A stretch of 64,000 bases of DNA from CBDATB01 sp965199745 (GTDB lineage Bacteria; Bacteroidota; Bacteroidia; Cytophagales; Flammeovirgaceae): assembly GCA_965199745.1 (NCBI GenBank), contig CBDATB010000010.1, forward strand, positions 1 to 64,000, written 5' to 3'. The translations under genes were made by a program, and so were the position numbers. Below the pieces are notes generated by a model. That model ran no database searches. It saw only the letters and a program-made list of their open reading frames with translations, and was not told the DNA's origin. Of the stretch, positions 37,605-47,551 are shown piece by piece; the first letter of the stretch is position 1; every line of letters starts with the position of its first letter.

Positions 37605-38387
37605 GCAAATATTGTTGCATAGCTAGTTACAAAAATTACTTTAAATAGCTTAAACACCAGGTCAGCTATGAAAAAAATATCTTTCAATTAATATTCAGAA
37701 AACGTGTTAGCAATTTCGTAGACTGTTATTGATGACATATCTAGGGTTGAAAGACTAGACGTTTCTGAATAATATGGAGTTGCCTTTGTTCCACCTCTGA
37801 CTTTCTCACCTGCCCGTATCCCTTTTTTACGCTGACTTTTCAATTCAACCCCTTCCAATTTGCACTATTAATTAATTATAATCACTTAACGCCTAATTTC
37901 GGAAAATGATTAAATTTGTTTTTCAAAAAGTAGTCTGTTTGAATTTAACTACTAACATACCATTTTACGATATGTTAATCAACCCCCAGCAAGACTGGGT
38001 TAGAAACAAAGGGTTGAAATAATTTTTTAACAGACTGAAATCAAAGAATTAAAAGCTCGTTTGAGTCAAATCAGTAGCTGCCTTTTTTGTTTCTAGGCAA
38101 CGTTCTGAAGAAAAAGGAAACCAGGCTACTCTTTCTCAAAGTAGCAAATAAGATGAATATCTGCTAAGTGATTACAGAATATTTAAAATTAACAGTGTTA
38201 ATTTTCTATTATACAGTCTCTCACAGACAAAATGAGCAGAAACTATCAGAAAGTAAACAATGTGAATTTATGATATTAAAACTTTACAGAATTTAACTTA
38301 AAGTCTACTTAGCCAAATTACATAAACCCTTTTAAATATCAGGCAAAAAGTTTAGCAAAACCAACTACTATTAATAATTTAAAACTT
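37605..38387. other. Long gap between the two response-regulator genes, with a coding-like scrap
   Basis: About 780 bases. On the minus strand a frame of 57 codons, from about 37860 to the TAA near 37686, is free of stops and reads like a real C-terminus (VRGGTKATPYYSETSSLST, then ITVYEIANTFSEY). It has no ATG near its beginning and a stop just before. It looks like the tail of a lost gene, family not recognised. The rest shows no feature I can support. Confidence 0.35.
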
Positions 38388-39695
38388 ATGAGTAAACCAG
38401 TAATATTATGTGTGGATGATGAAAAGATTGTACTAGACAGTCTAAAGTCTCAAATCAGGGAGAACGTACACGAAAACTTTGATCTAGAAATTGCGGAAAG
38501 TGGAGAGGAAGCTATTGAAATTATTGAAGAATTACTCGAAGATGGTGTTACTATACCTGTGATTATATCAGACCATATTATGCCCGGAATTAAAGGAGAT
38601 GAACTACTAATCAGTGTAAATAGACTCAGCCCTAATACTTCAAAAATCTTATTGACTGGGCAGGCAGATGCGGATGCTATAGGAAATGCTGTTAATAAAG
38701 CAAAGCTGTATAGATACATAGCTAAACCGTGGGATTCAACTGATTTGATACTGACAATTACAGAAGCCTACAAAACTTTTTTTCAAAGTGAAAAGCTTGA
38801 AGAACAGAACGTACAACTTAAAAATTTAGTCGATGAACTCAAACAGTTAAATGATTCACTAGAGCAAAAAGTACAAGAAAGAACAGCCGAAATAGAAAGG
38901 CAAAAAAATGAAATAGAGAAAAAAAACCAAGATATCACAGCTAGTATTACCTACGCCAAACGTATACAAGATGTTATGTTACCCTCTACAGAAATTATGG
39001 AAAATAACTTCAAAGACTATTTTGTCTTCTTCAAACCTAGGGACATAGTGAGTGGCGACTTTTATTATTTCCGAGAGAAATATAATAAAGTATTGATCTC
39101 TGCAGTAGATTGCACAGGACACGGTGTGCCAGGTGCAATTATGAGTATGGTTGGGTTGGAACAAATAGAAGAAATTATTGACATTTATAATATCACTAAC
39201 CCAAAGTTATTGCTTGAAACGTTACATAAAGGAATCAGAAAAGTTCTCAAACAAGAAGACGAACAAAGCAAAGAAACTATGGACATGGCACTCTGTACTA
39301 TAGATAAAGAAAAAAACACATTGGAGTTTTCAGGAGCTAAAAACCCCTTAATCTATATATATGAAAACGAAGAAGGTCAACCTATCACGCAACATATAAA
39401 AGCAGATAGGCAAAGTGTCGGGGGTATTCAAAAAGAAATTGAGAGGGTATTTACAAATCATATTATTCCAATAGACAGACCTATTACCTTTTATATTTTT
39501 TCAGATGGATTTCAAGATCAGTTTGGCGGACCTCAAAATAGAAAATTCACGATACGACGTATGAAAAAACTTTTTGTAGAAGTATATAAAGAGCCTTTAA
39601 AAAAGCAACACCAAATTATAGGTAGCACATTAGATGAATGGAAAGGAGACGAAAGACAAATTGATGATATATTAATAATAGGTTTTAAGCTGTGA
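38388..39695 (+). CDS. Response regulator with PP2C/SpoIIE phosphatase output
   Basis: 435 residues. The receiver domain (1-125) has CVDDEKI, phosphoacceptor Asp in IISDHIMPGIKGDE, LLTGQADA and IAKPWDSTDL. A parallel coiled coil (130-185) joins it to a SpoIIE/PP2C-type phosphatase with FKPRDIVSGDFYYF (Asp metal ligands), LISAVDCTGHGVPGAIMSM and the final DDILIIGFKL. Such proteins dephosphorylate anti-sigma antagonists or similar switch proteins when phosphorylated. It is the likely second target of the TPR histidine kinase at 34188; no anti-sigma partner genes are adjacent. Confidence 0.9.
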   Translation: MSKPVILCVDDEKIVLDSLKSQIRENVHENFDLEIAESGEEAIEIIEELLEDGVTIPVIISDHIMPGIKGDELLISVNRLSPNTSKILLTGQADADAIGNAVNKAKLYRYIAKPWDSTDLILTITEAYKTFFQSEKLEEQNVQLKNLVDELKQLNDSLEQKVQERTAEIERQKNEIEKKNQDITASITYAKRIQDVMLPSTEIMENNFKDYFVFFKPRDIVSGDFYYFREKYNKVLISAVDCTGHGVPGAIMSMVGLEQIEEIIDIYNITNPKLLLETLHKGIRKVLKQEDEQSKETMDMALCTIDKEKNTLEFSGAKNPLIYIYENEEGQPITQHIKADRQSVGGIQKEIERVFTNHIIPIDRPITFYIFSDGFQDQFGGPQNRKFTIRRMKKLFVEVYKEPLKKQHQIIGSTLDEWKGDERQIDDILIIGFKL

Positions 39696-39798
39696 TTCTG
39701 ATACATGACACTAACTGAGTAATGACTTTACTGACCACCCACTTAAAACCAGTATTTTGCTGTGCATGCTTCTTATATTCAGCTTCCTCAATACTATA

Positions 39799-39990
39799 TT
39801 ACAGCAAAATTCTTTTAACAATCCAAACTAAAAAAGCTAGTAGGAAGACAATGATAGATATTTTATTAATGCCGTGCATGACTTTCAGATTAAAATTTTC
39901 TTTTCTGTTCGGGTCTTTTTTTCTGAAGAAATAAGTAAATATTTCCGTTAAATCAAATTGCTTCTTTAATGTATTACGCTGTTTTTCCAT
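39799..39990 (-). CDS. DUF6728-family mini membrane protein
   Basis: 63 residues: FTYFFRKKDPNRKENFNLK, then MHGINKISIIVFLLAFLVW, a single membrane helix with a basic end. I recognise the YFFRKKDPNR and MHGINKIS blocks as those of the small Bacteroidota family DUF6728. Function is unknown. It stands next to ispG in the same orientation. Confidence 0.75.
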   Translation of the reverse strand: MEKQRNTLKKQFDLTEIFTYFFRKKDPNRKENFNLKVMHGINKISIIVFLLAFLVWIVKRILL

Positions 39991-40087
39991 ATCTTGAATT
40001 TTTACTACAAAAAGCTATACTATCTAAATAAATATTTTTTGTGTTGCTATATTTACTTGGAACATTTTCTGACGGCAATAGACTTAT

Positions 40088-42082
40088 TCATTCACTAATT
40101 TCTGGTTCTGTCCAGTTACCATCTTCACGAATTAACTCCACTAATTCATTGACTGCATGCTCTGCAGAAACAGCTTTTTTCACTATCTCCTGACCTCTAT
40201 AGAGAGTTATCTTACCTTTTCCTGAGCCAACATATCCATAGTCTGCATCAGCCATTTCGCCAGGTCCGTTAACAATGCAGCCCATAATGCCTATTTTGAC
40301 ACCTTTCAGGTGATCTGTTCTCTTGCGAATCATAGCAGTAGTTTCTTGTAAGTCAAAAAGTGTTCTCCCGCAAGAGGGGCATGAAATATATTCTGTCTTG
40401 GTCATTCGGGTACGCGCTGCTTGCAAAATACCAAAAGCAATAGTATTTAATGTACATTTTGGCTTCAATTTATTTGCTACTGTTTGGTTGCAATTAGTTA
40501 GCATTACACCATCCCCTATCCCATCAATTAATAAGGATCCTATATCTATGGCAGCATCGAGCTGCAACTTTTCTTCATCACCTGTTGTAAAGTTTCTACG
40601 GATTACTACGGGAAGTGAAAAATCTTTGTCTATTAATGAGAACACAGCCCGACGAATTGCAGGCATTGCATGTGTATTGTCAGTATAAATGATTAGTACA
40701 ATATTATCTCTCTCACCTAGCACATTTATATCTGCCGTTATTAACTCTTCATCTCTAATGTATAAAAAATTTAGCTTTGAGTGTAATATTTCTTTTTGCT
40801 TAAACTCTTTCCAAGTAAGTAAAGGATAAACATAGCTTCGGTCACTAAGTGTTTTCCAAACAGATAAATCTACAATTTCATGAAGACCATTTGGAAGCAT
40901 GAAATCAATTTTATGCTTTCCCGAATAAACATAATCAGCAGCTTGATCATTCATTGCCCATTTATCTAATTCTAGTAAGTAAAAATGACCAATACTTTTA
41001 ATATTGTTTATTGTTTTCATGTGTAATTTGCTCATATCAGCAATCACTCTAGGCACATTAGTACCGCCGATATTTTTTATCTGGGTAGTTTTTCTGCGTT
41101 CATACTTAAAAGGATTTTTAGGAGCAACGGTCAAGGTAGTCAAAGAATGACAATTGTTTGCCCGACACACATACCTGTTGCGTAAAGCGATAGCCACCGG
41201 CACTTCATATTCAGGTTCTTCCGTTAGCGATACCCTAATAGTATCGCCGAGTCCATCTTCAAGTAGCGTACCAGTACCAATAGCAGATTTAATTCTGCCA
41301 TCCATACCATTGCCGGCTTCTGTTACACCCAGATGTAGTGGGTAAGGTTTCATCTCATACTCATTGAGTTTCTGCACTAATAAACGATAAGCCTGCACCA
41401 TCACTTGAGTATTACTTGCTTTCATAGACAACACTACCTGATGATAGTTCATTGCTTGGCAAATTCTCAAAAACTCAAGTGCTGACTCTACCATACCTAA
41501 AGGGGTATCGCCATACCTACTCATAATTCTGTCGGAAAGCGAGCCATGGTTTGTGCCGATACGCATAGCCGTGCCGTATTCTCTACATATTTTTACCAAA
41601 GGCATAAAACGCCTGGCAATACGGTCGATTTCAGCCTGATATGAAGCATCATCATACTCAATAACATTAAAGCGTTTTTTATCGGCATAATTTCCCGGAT
41701 TGATTCTCACTTTCTCTACTATTCTGGCAGCTAGCTCTGCTGCATTGGGGGTGAAATGTATATCGGCAATTAATGGCGTATGATAGCCTTGCTGGCGGAG
41801 TTTCCTTTTAATCTCTTGCAGATTTTCAGCTTCTCTTAGACTAGGCACTGTTAACCTTATATAATCGCAGCCAGCCTCTACAAGTCGTATAGTTTGCGCT
41901 ACACTATCTGCTGTATTCATCGTATTGGTGGTAGTCATCGACTGTATCCTTATAGGATTATCACCTCCCAAAGGCACATCTCCTATATTTACCGCTACTG
42001 ATCTCCTCCTTTGATAGTTGGTTAAGCTGTCGCAATACTTCCAATGATCTAGATGGTTTGCTGCAGGGATTTGCATAGACAA
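40088..42082 (-). CDS. ispG: 4-hydroxy-3-methylbut-2-enyl diphosphate synthase, large three-domain form
   Basis: 664 residues. The N-terminal TIM barrel (VNIGDVPLGGDNPIRIQSMTT, LRVEAGCD-like region, VRINPGNYADK, HLGVTEAGNGMDGRIKS) and the C-terminal reductase-like domain with the 4Fe-4S cysteines (ISCPSCGRTLFD and IMGCIVNGPGEMADADYG) are separated by an extra domain of about 270 residues. This insert is known in IspG from Bacteroidota, Chlamydiae and plants. The enzyme makes HMBPP in the MEP isoprenoid pathway. Start codons at 42082 and 42076 are equally possible. Confidence 0.96.
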   Translation of the reverse strand: MSMQIPAANHLDHWKYCDSLTNYQRRRSVAVNIGDVPLGGDNPIRIQSMTTTNTMNTADSVAQTIRLVEAGCDYIRLTVPSLREAENLQEIKRKLRQQGYHTPLIADIHFTPNAAELAARIVEKVRINPGNYADKKRFNVIEYDDASYQAEIDRIARRFMPLVKICREYGTAMRIGTNHGSLSDRIMSRYGDTPLGMVESALEFLRICQAMNYHQVVLSMKASNTQVMVQAYRLLVQKLNEYEMKPYPLHLGVTEAGNGMDGRIKSAIGTGTLLEDGLGDTIRVSLTEEPEYEVPVAIALRNRYVCRANNCHSLTTLTVAPKNPFKYERRKTTQIKNIGGTNVPRVIADMSKLHMKTINNIKSIGHFYLLELDKWAMNDQAADYVYSGKHKIDFMLPNGLHEIVDLSVWKTLSDRSYVYPLLTWKEFKQKEILHSKLNFLYIRDEELITADINVLGERDNIVLIIYTDNTHAMPAIRRAVFSLIDKDFSLPVVIRRNFTTGDEEKLQLDAAIDIGSLLIDGIGDGVMLTNCNQTVANKLKPKCTLNTIAFGILQAARTRMTKTEYISCPSCGRTLFDLQETTAMIRKRTDHLKGVKIGIMGCIVNGPGEMADADYGYVGSGKGKITLYRGQEIVKKAVSAEHAVNELVELIREDGNWTEPEISE

Positions 42083-42192
42083 GAGACTAAATTATTTTGA
42101 ATGATAGGGATTGAGAAACTATAGGGAGCTATTTGACCTTTTAAGTAACAAGCATGTCTATAAGAAAAATTAAAACAAGTTATTTTTTTTAT

Positions 42193-42948
42193 TTAAAGCT
42201 CAAATATATAATCTTTGTTGTATTTTCTTAGCTTAATATTTTTGAATATATTGAGAAGATAATCTAGAAGATCTTTGTTGTAAGAAGGGAAAGTATGGGT
42301 AGTTATATCTTTTTTCTTCCCATTATAATAAACTATAAGGCGATAGGTTGGTAAATCTGTTAGGTAATCAGTTCGTGAAGTCATTTTATCGATAGCACTT
42401 CTTTTCAATAAGTTTTTAAAATCTTTTAATTCGAAAGCTTTTAGCTTACCTTTATACAAACCTTTGTATTTGTCGGTATGTTCCTCTCCCTGGAAATATA
42501 CTTTTCCCGAGACGTATATTTCTATCTTCATCACAGGACAAGTTCCGTAGCAACTAGTCGAAGTAAAAGATAGTTTTTCAAACTGAAAATTCTCATCAAT
42601 CATGGAAGAAGCACTATATAATATCAGATATTTACGCTTGCCTATCAAGTTATAAGCCTTCTCATCCAATGGCTTTAAAACCAGAGTATCTTCACTAGCC
42701 TTAGCTAATTGGTAAGGAAACACTTGACCGCTACTTGAAGAAAGATTATGTTCAATTAGTTCTAGTTTTCTACCTTTTAGATCATAACTAAATTTTTTTG
42801 AAAAAGATGAGCCATTATCCAAAACAAGAAGTGAATCAGCAAAGCTCAGGTACTCGAGCTTCATTCCCACCCAATCTTTTTCTATAAAATATTTTTGAGC
42901 GGGTGCTGAAGGACTCAGCAGGCATAAAAGCAATATATTTTTTAGCAT
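42193..42948 (-). CDS. Secreted protein with DUF6438 domain
   Basis: 251 residues with a short signal peptide (LLCLLSPSAPAQ). The C-terminal half (from about 118) has FTSTSCYGTCPVMKIEIYVSG, the Cys-x3-Cys-Pro signature I associate with DUF6438, with SGKVYFQGEEH after it. The N-terminal half is lipocalin-like in composition but unclassified. It lies 35 bases downstream of the metalloprotease gene, so co-transcription is possible. Function unknown. Confidence 0.65.
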   Translation of the reverse strand: MLKNILLLCLLSPSAPAQKYFIEKDWVGMKLEYLSFADSLLVLDNGSSFSKKFSYDLKGRKLELIEHNLSSSSGQVFPYQLAKASEDTLVLKPLDEKAYNLIGKRKYLILYSASSMIDENFQFEKLSFTSTSCYGTCPVMKIEIYVSGKVYFQGEEHTDKYKGLYKGKLKAFELKDFKNLLKRSAIDKMTSRTDYLTDLPTYRLIVYYNGKKKDITTHTFPSYNKDLLDYLLNIFKNIKLRKYNKDYIFEL

Positions 42949-42983
42949 TTGGTTTTAGTAAATAAAAAATACGAAAAATTATT

Positions 42984-45900
42984 TTATCTAACAATGAGTA
43001 ATTTTTTAGTTATTGGATAACCATTTATATTTAGTTTAACATAGTATAGTCCTTGCGGCAGTGTCTCAAACACTAAAGACTCATTGAGATTATTTGCTTT
43101 TTGATATTCTTTTATGAACACTTGCTGACCATATACATTTAATACAGTAAGTTTTATATCGTCAGCTACCTGCTTTAAAGACAGAATTAGCTGGACACTT
43201 CCGACACTCGGATTGGGGTATATTTTAAAATCTGTAGCAGTATTTAGAAACTTTTCTATACCGGTAACTATATTTATTTGCAGATTATCAATAGCCCAAC
43301 CCCAGCCATATCCTTGCTTATCGGGAGACAGCCTGAATCGTACTAAAACTTCATTACCAGGTGAAATAATACTCGAACGCAATCCAAGCTGACGGTTAAT
43401 ATACAAATCATCGGTAGCTTCTGCTAAAGAATTGACACCATCAGCAGAAAGTACACTGTTATAGGTATTTAGCCAATCGGCCTGTTCCCTAGCATCGTAT
43501 TCTTTTTGAGATTTTTCCCAGGTTTGTCCCTTATCTCTTGAAATCTCTACCACCACGAAGTCTTTAAAACCAGCATCACTGGGATCAGTCTCCGTACCGG
43601 GCTCAACGAGTACTATTTCATCAAATTGCAGATTATCATTAACAGCACTCACAACAATAGGGGTTAAGAGTGTGTAGATAGCATTTTCGTTGTTGACGTA
43701 GGGATGTGAAGAATGAATAGCTGGATTATTAAAGCCTGTGGGCGTAGTGATAGAAAAACCATTACCGACAAAATCACTACTAGCAGTATTGAAGTTATTG
43801 GCATATGAAGTCACTGCTGATCGGGGACTTACTACAACAAAGCGATAAAAGCCGCTGGTGGGACTCGTGGCCTGATTTGGTGTTGCCGCAATGTCTGTGG
43901 CAACAATTCTGTAAGTTACCGTATCGCCAATATTTAACGGATTTTCAAAGGCAAATGTCCCTTCAAATAAATCACCATCTCCCTGTGTGGGAGCAAAAGC
44001 AGGCTGCTGTGTACCATTCACCGCATATTCTACATAGACGGTATCCAGAGCAATGTTGTCAGTTACCGCAGCAGTAAGCACTATACTAGCTGCATCATTT
44101 ATATAAGAAAAACCAATAGGAGTATGCGCAATAAACGGAGGCTCTTCTTCTACAAAAGACTGAATTTCTAAATTATCGATAGCCCAACCCCATCCATTAG
44201 CTAACTGATCGACAAATAGCCTAAATCTAATTATTACTGTATCTCCTCCTTCAAAAGCATCGCTTGTAGTCATATCAATCCGGCGTTGCTTGAATAAATC
44301 TGGCATTCCTACCGCTTCAGAAACGTTATCATTTATAACACTTCTATACAAATTGTCCCACTCATCTTCGGTACGCGAATCGTATCCATCTACGAAAGGT
44401 ACCCAAGTAGTACCGTGATCAGCGGAACCTTCTACGACGACAAAATCAAAAAATGCTTGATCGCCAAAGGTACTTCCGTCTTGACCCGGTTCTACCAATA
44501 CAATTTCATCAAAAAACATTAGGGCATTTTTCTTGCTAAGGATAACCGGAACTGTTAGATAGTAGATATAATTACTTTCATCATTCGGGCCCGAACCATT
44601 GGGATAAGGGTGCTGGCTATGGATGGCATCATTGGCAAAACCCGTGGGTGTAGTAATGGAAAAACCATTGCCAGCAAAATCGTCCGACGGTGTATTAAAA
44701 TCATTTTGATAGCTATTCTCAGGATCAGATACTCCCTCAACTACAAATTGATAAAAACTTGTGTTAGGACTGAAGGCTTGGTTTTGACCGATCGATACAT
44801 CAGAAGCAACTATTCGATAGGTAATGGTATCATTGGCGAGCAAAGTTCTGGCGAAATTGAAATTTGACTCATAAATGTTATTAACTACATCAAAAGTCAG
44901 TTCAATAGGAGTTTGCGCATTACCGTTAATATTGTATTCTACCAATACATCTTTGACACGATAATTGTCAGAAACAGTTGCATTAATAGGCACATTGCTT
45001 TGATTGATTTCGAGTAAAAATGTAATGGGATCATGTGTGATTTGGGGCGGCTCTGTATCTCTGCCTATAAACGCACTATAAAAAGCCTGCGGTGCTCTTC
45101 CAGGTAATGTATATGTTTTCGGTGAGTTATCTCCTACAGAAATATAATAATCAACTGTATCATTTTCTGAGCTAGGAGCAGGAATGGAAGCAGTATACTC
45201 ATCTGGGTTAGCTGTCGCAGTCATCTGAACTGAATTAGTATCACTAACAAATTTATCATCAGAGTAAAAAACCCGTATGGAACTGGGCACCAAAGTAGAA
45301 TCACCCGTGATTTTGGCGGTAATATCTAGGTTAGAAACATTCGACTCGTTAAAAGAGATGTTCTCGTGATCGATCCACACGTTGACCCAACCCATTTCTG
45401 CAAGCATATGAAGGGTGATAGGACCGGGGTCATGGCTTACTTCACCAGGACGTGCAGACGGAGTCATTAGGGTATTGATACTGCCCGAAGGATAAACATT
45501 TTCATCTAAGTGCGATACACTAGAACCAGGGGCATAACTGCCAGGTGCCCAGAGCTGTGCAGGATTACCGTCATTAACGGCAGCCACTCGTTCGCTCTTA
45601 AAAAATAAATTTCCTCCCGTCAGCCTAGTACCTATTTCGGTAGAAGGATCGTCAAAAATTAAAGAGTCAAAAAGCAGGTTACTGCTTGCATCTTGTATAA
45701 GCTGCCCGAAAATATCTGTAAGTGTATTGCCCGGTCGGTCAAAAACATCTCTTATAGTACCTTGTCTATTACTAGTATTAAAACCGTGGAAGGCACAAGA
45801 AAAACCAAGCCCGTGTCCAATTTCATGTAATACAACAGTGGTAAAATCAAATTGGTTGTCAGGGGGATCAGCATCTGTACCAAAATACCAGTCGTTTCTG

Positions 45901-46385
45901 ACATTAAATCTAGCCGATATGTCAATGTTATTACCATTTAAGTTAACACCTGCAATTCGCTCAGCGATGGGCGTCGGATACCAAGTAAAATCATCTATCG
46001 CACCGGGGAATGCACGGGATCTGCCTGAGCCTGCTGAACCCAATACATTAGCATTGCCTAAATCTTCATATCTCGCCTGCATATTGATGGGTACGGATGA
46101 ATTGAGCAAAACGGACCATATGTCTACGGCACGCTGGAAAGCACCTCTGGCTTCATCGGAAAAGCCAACATAATTTACATTAATAACAGTAGTTTCAGTA
46201 GTTCTTAAATGACCCTGGCTTTCTTCCATCAGGCGAAAAAACTCTGGTGCTAGAACTCTACCCGTACTCGGCTCATAAGAAGCGGGACAAACTGTTGTTT
46301 TGATTGGCAAATACTCAGTTTTTTGCCCAAAAGCACTATATGCTATAAGCAAGACAAATGATATGACAACGGTATATTTTTGCAT
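42984..46385 (-). CDS. Secreted zinc metalloprotease with type IX sorting domain
   Basis: 1133 residues. After the signal peptide comes a metalloprotease domain with VVLHEIGHGLGFSCAFHGFN near residue 190 (HExxH plus a downstream Gly; the position where many metzincins have a third His is Cys). A middle region carries Ig-like repeats (HDPITFLLEINQ and similar) and two copies of a roughly 170-residue module (QNDFNTPSDDFAGNGFSITT and NNFNTASSDFVGNGFSITT). The last about 75 residues are a type A sorting domain (FKIYPNPSVGSVQLIL, LPQGLYYVKL, KKLLIVR), so it is exported by the type IX system to the cell surface. Confidence 0.88.
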   Translation of the reverse strand: MQKYTVVISFVLLIAYSAFGQKTEYLPIKTTVCPASYEPSTGRVLAPEFFRLMEESQGHLRTTETTVINVNYVGFSDEARGAFQRAVDIWSVLLNSSVPINMQARYEDLGNANVLGSAGSGRSRAFPGAIDDFTWYPTPIAERIAGVNLNGNNIDISARFNVRNDWYFGTDADPPDNQFDFTTVVLHEIGHGLGFSCAFHGFNTSNRQGTIRDVFDRPGNTLTDIFGQLIQDASSNLLFDSLIFDDPSTEIGTRLTGGNLFFKSERVAAVNDGNPAQLWAPGSYAPGSSVSHLDENVYPSGSINTLMTPSARPGEVSHDPGPITLHMLAEMGWVNVWIDHENISFNESNVSNLDITAKITGDSTLVPSSIRVFYSDDKFVSDTNSVQMTATANPDEYTASIPAPSSENDTVDYYISVGDNSPKTYTLPGRAPQAFYSAFIGRDTEPPQITHDPITFLLEINQSNVPINATVSDNYRVKDVLVEYNINGNAQTPIELTFDVVNNIYESNFNFARTLLANDTITYRIVASDVSIGQNQAFSPNTSFYQFVVEGVSDPENSYQNDFNTPSDDFAGNGFSITTPTGFANDAIHSQHPYPNGSGPNDESNYIYYLTVPVILSKKNALMFFDEIVLVEPGQDGSTFGDQAFFDFVVVEGSADHGTTWVPFVDGYDSRTEDEWDNLYRSVINDNVSEAVGMPDLFKQRRIDMTTSDAFEGGDTVIIRFRLFVDQLANGWGWAIDNLEIQSFVEEEPPFIAHTPIGFSYINDAASIVLTAAVTDNIALDTVYVEYAVNGTQQPAFAPTQGDGDLFEGTFAFENPLNIGDTVTYRIVATDIAATPNQATSPTSGFYRFVVVSPRSAVTSYANNFNTASSDFVGNGFSITTPTGFNNPAIHSSHPYVNNENAIYTLLTPIVVSAVNDNLQFDEIVLVEPGTETDPSDAGFKDFVVVEISRDKGQTWEKSQKEYDAREQADWLNTYNSVLSADGVNSLAEATDDLYINRQLGLRSSIISPGNEVLVRFRLSPDKQGYGWGWAIDNLQINIVTGIEKFLNTATDFKIYPNPSVGSVQLILSLKQVADDIKLTVLNVYGQQVFIKEYQKANNLNESLVFETLPQGLYYVKLNINGYPITKKLLIVR

Positions 46386-46489
46386 AGTTTATGTGTTTAA
46401 TGTAATAGTTAAGAATTATACTGAACTCTACACCCTTGGTAAGTGTAAATCTAGTAAAAAACTAAGAAATTAAGTGTTAAAAATACAAA

Positions 46490-46518
46490 AAAAGCGAATA
46501 AGTTACTTATTCGCTTTT
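46490..46518 (-). terminator. Strong hairpin terminator after the SusCD-lipoprotein operon
   Basis: AAAAGCGAATAAG and CTTATTCGCTTTT form a perfect 13-bp stem with a 3-base loop. On the minus strand it follows the lipoprotein gene ending at 46555 and precedes the metalloprotease gene starting at 46385, ending the SusCD operon transcript. The A/T flanks would also let it work in the other direction. Confidence 0.8.
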
Positions 46519-46554
46519 GAGTAATAAAAGCATTTATTGAAAATGAGACTAATA

Positions 46555-47502
46555 CTAGTTTTTAGTAAACGTAAAAGTAACGTCAACAGGGCCTGCACCA
46601 CAGGCTGATGCAGAGTTCTCTTTGATAATTAAGGTAAAACTACTGTCATCAGTAGAATTGAAAGTACCCCTATCAGTGCCTGTAGAAAAAAGTAGAGAAT
46701 TACCGGAACATGCCAAACCGGAAGGTTGACCTTCAGTGGCTAAAACAACATTGCCACATACAAAGTCAACCACAATTTCGGAAGTATTGCCTGAAACGAA
46801 TCTATCCAAATAAGGAAATGTGAATTTTCTCATTGTATTTGCATCTGGATTTGAAACTGTAACTGTCTCACTATCAGTATCAAAGAAGTTACCAAAGACT
46901 CCAGAATTACCCTGAGTCATTGTATACTCTCCTACAAACAGGTCGTTATTGAACAAACATACAACGGGTACATTCATTCTAAAAAGTGCATTGAAGGCAG
47001 CAGAGGTCCGCAGATCAGCTGCTGAATTTGAAAAACTAAAAGTAGAACCATCAGTTTTGACAACCGTAGCATCAAAACGAAAGACATCACCCCCATTTAC
47101 ACTATCAATGGTAAAATTAAATTTATCCAAGACCTCTTCGAAGTTAAAATTAAAAGTTGCACCGGGGAGTCCGTTATCGTTTGTCACAAAAGAAGAAGCT
47201 GGGATGCTTAATATTGCAACTGCCGATTTACTACCCGCTCTCTCCTCATCGTTGTTAATAAATTCAACAGTAAGTTCATAAGAAGCAACATTTTTTCCCT
47301 TATTTTCGTCGTAGAATTCGACAGTTACCTCCATATTAGAAGTAGAAGGATTAAAGAAATCAAATGCGCCAGACGAGGACAACATGCGAGCATAAGCACC
47401 GTATTTCAGTTCTTCAAAAGGTGTGAAAGGCAATTCTTCTTTACAAGAAATGCTCAGGAAAACCAGAAGACTTAATATGATATGTTTTATTTTTTTCATA
47501 AT
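46555..47502 (-). CDS. Surface-type lipoprotein, third gene of a SusCD operon
   Basis: 315 residues from MKKIKHIILSLLV (an upstream in-frame ATG at 47547 adds an odd leader). The lipobox is FLSISC, followed by acidic residues (KEELPF), as in exported Bacteroidota lipoproteins. The rest is beta-rich with no domain I recognise; it may bind a ligand like SusE/F-type proteins. It starts 50 bases downstream of the susD-like gene and precedes the strong terminator, so it is the last gene of the operon. Confidence 0.7.
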   Translation of the reverse strand: MMKKIKHIILSLLVFLSISCKEELPFTPFEELKYGAYARMLSSSGAFDFFNPSTSNMEVTVEFYDENKGKNVASYELTVEFINNDEERAGSKSAVAILSIPASSFVTNDNGLPGATFNFNFEEVLDKFNFTIDSVNGGDVFRFDATVVKTDGSTFSFSNSAADLRTSAAFNALFRMNVPVVCLFNNDLFVGEYTMTQGNSGVFGNFFDTDSETVTVSNPDANTMRKFTFPYLDRFVSGNTSEIVVDFVCGNVVLATEGQPSGLACSGNSLLFSTGTDRGTFNSTDDSSFTLIIKENSASACGAGPVDVTFTFTKN

Positions 47503-47551
47503 ATTAGCATTAGAAAGGTTAATAAATAAAGTCAGTAAAATTACCAAGAGG

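Noticed and set aside
40088..42082. IspG as an unusual fusion
   Set aside because: The extra middle domain is the known large form of IspG in Bacteroidota, Chlamydiae and plants.
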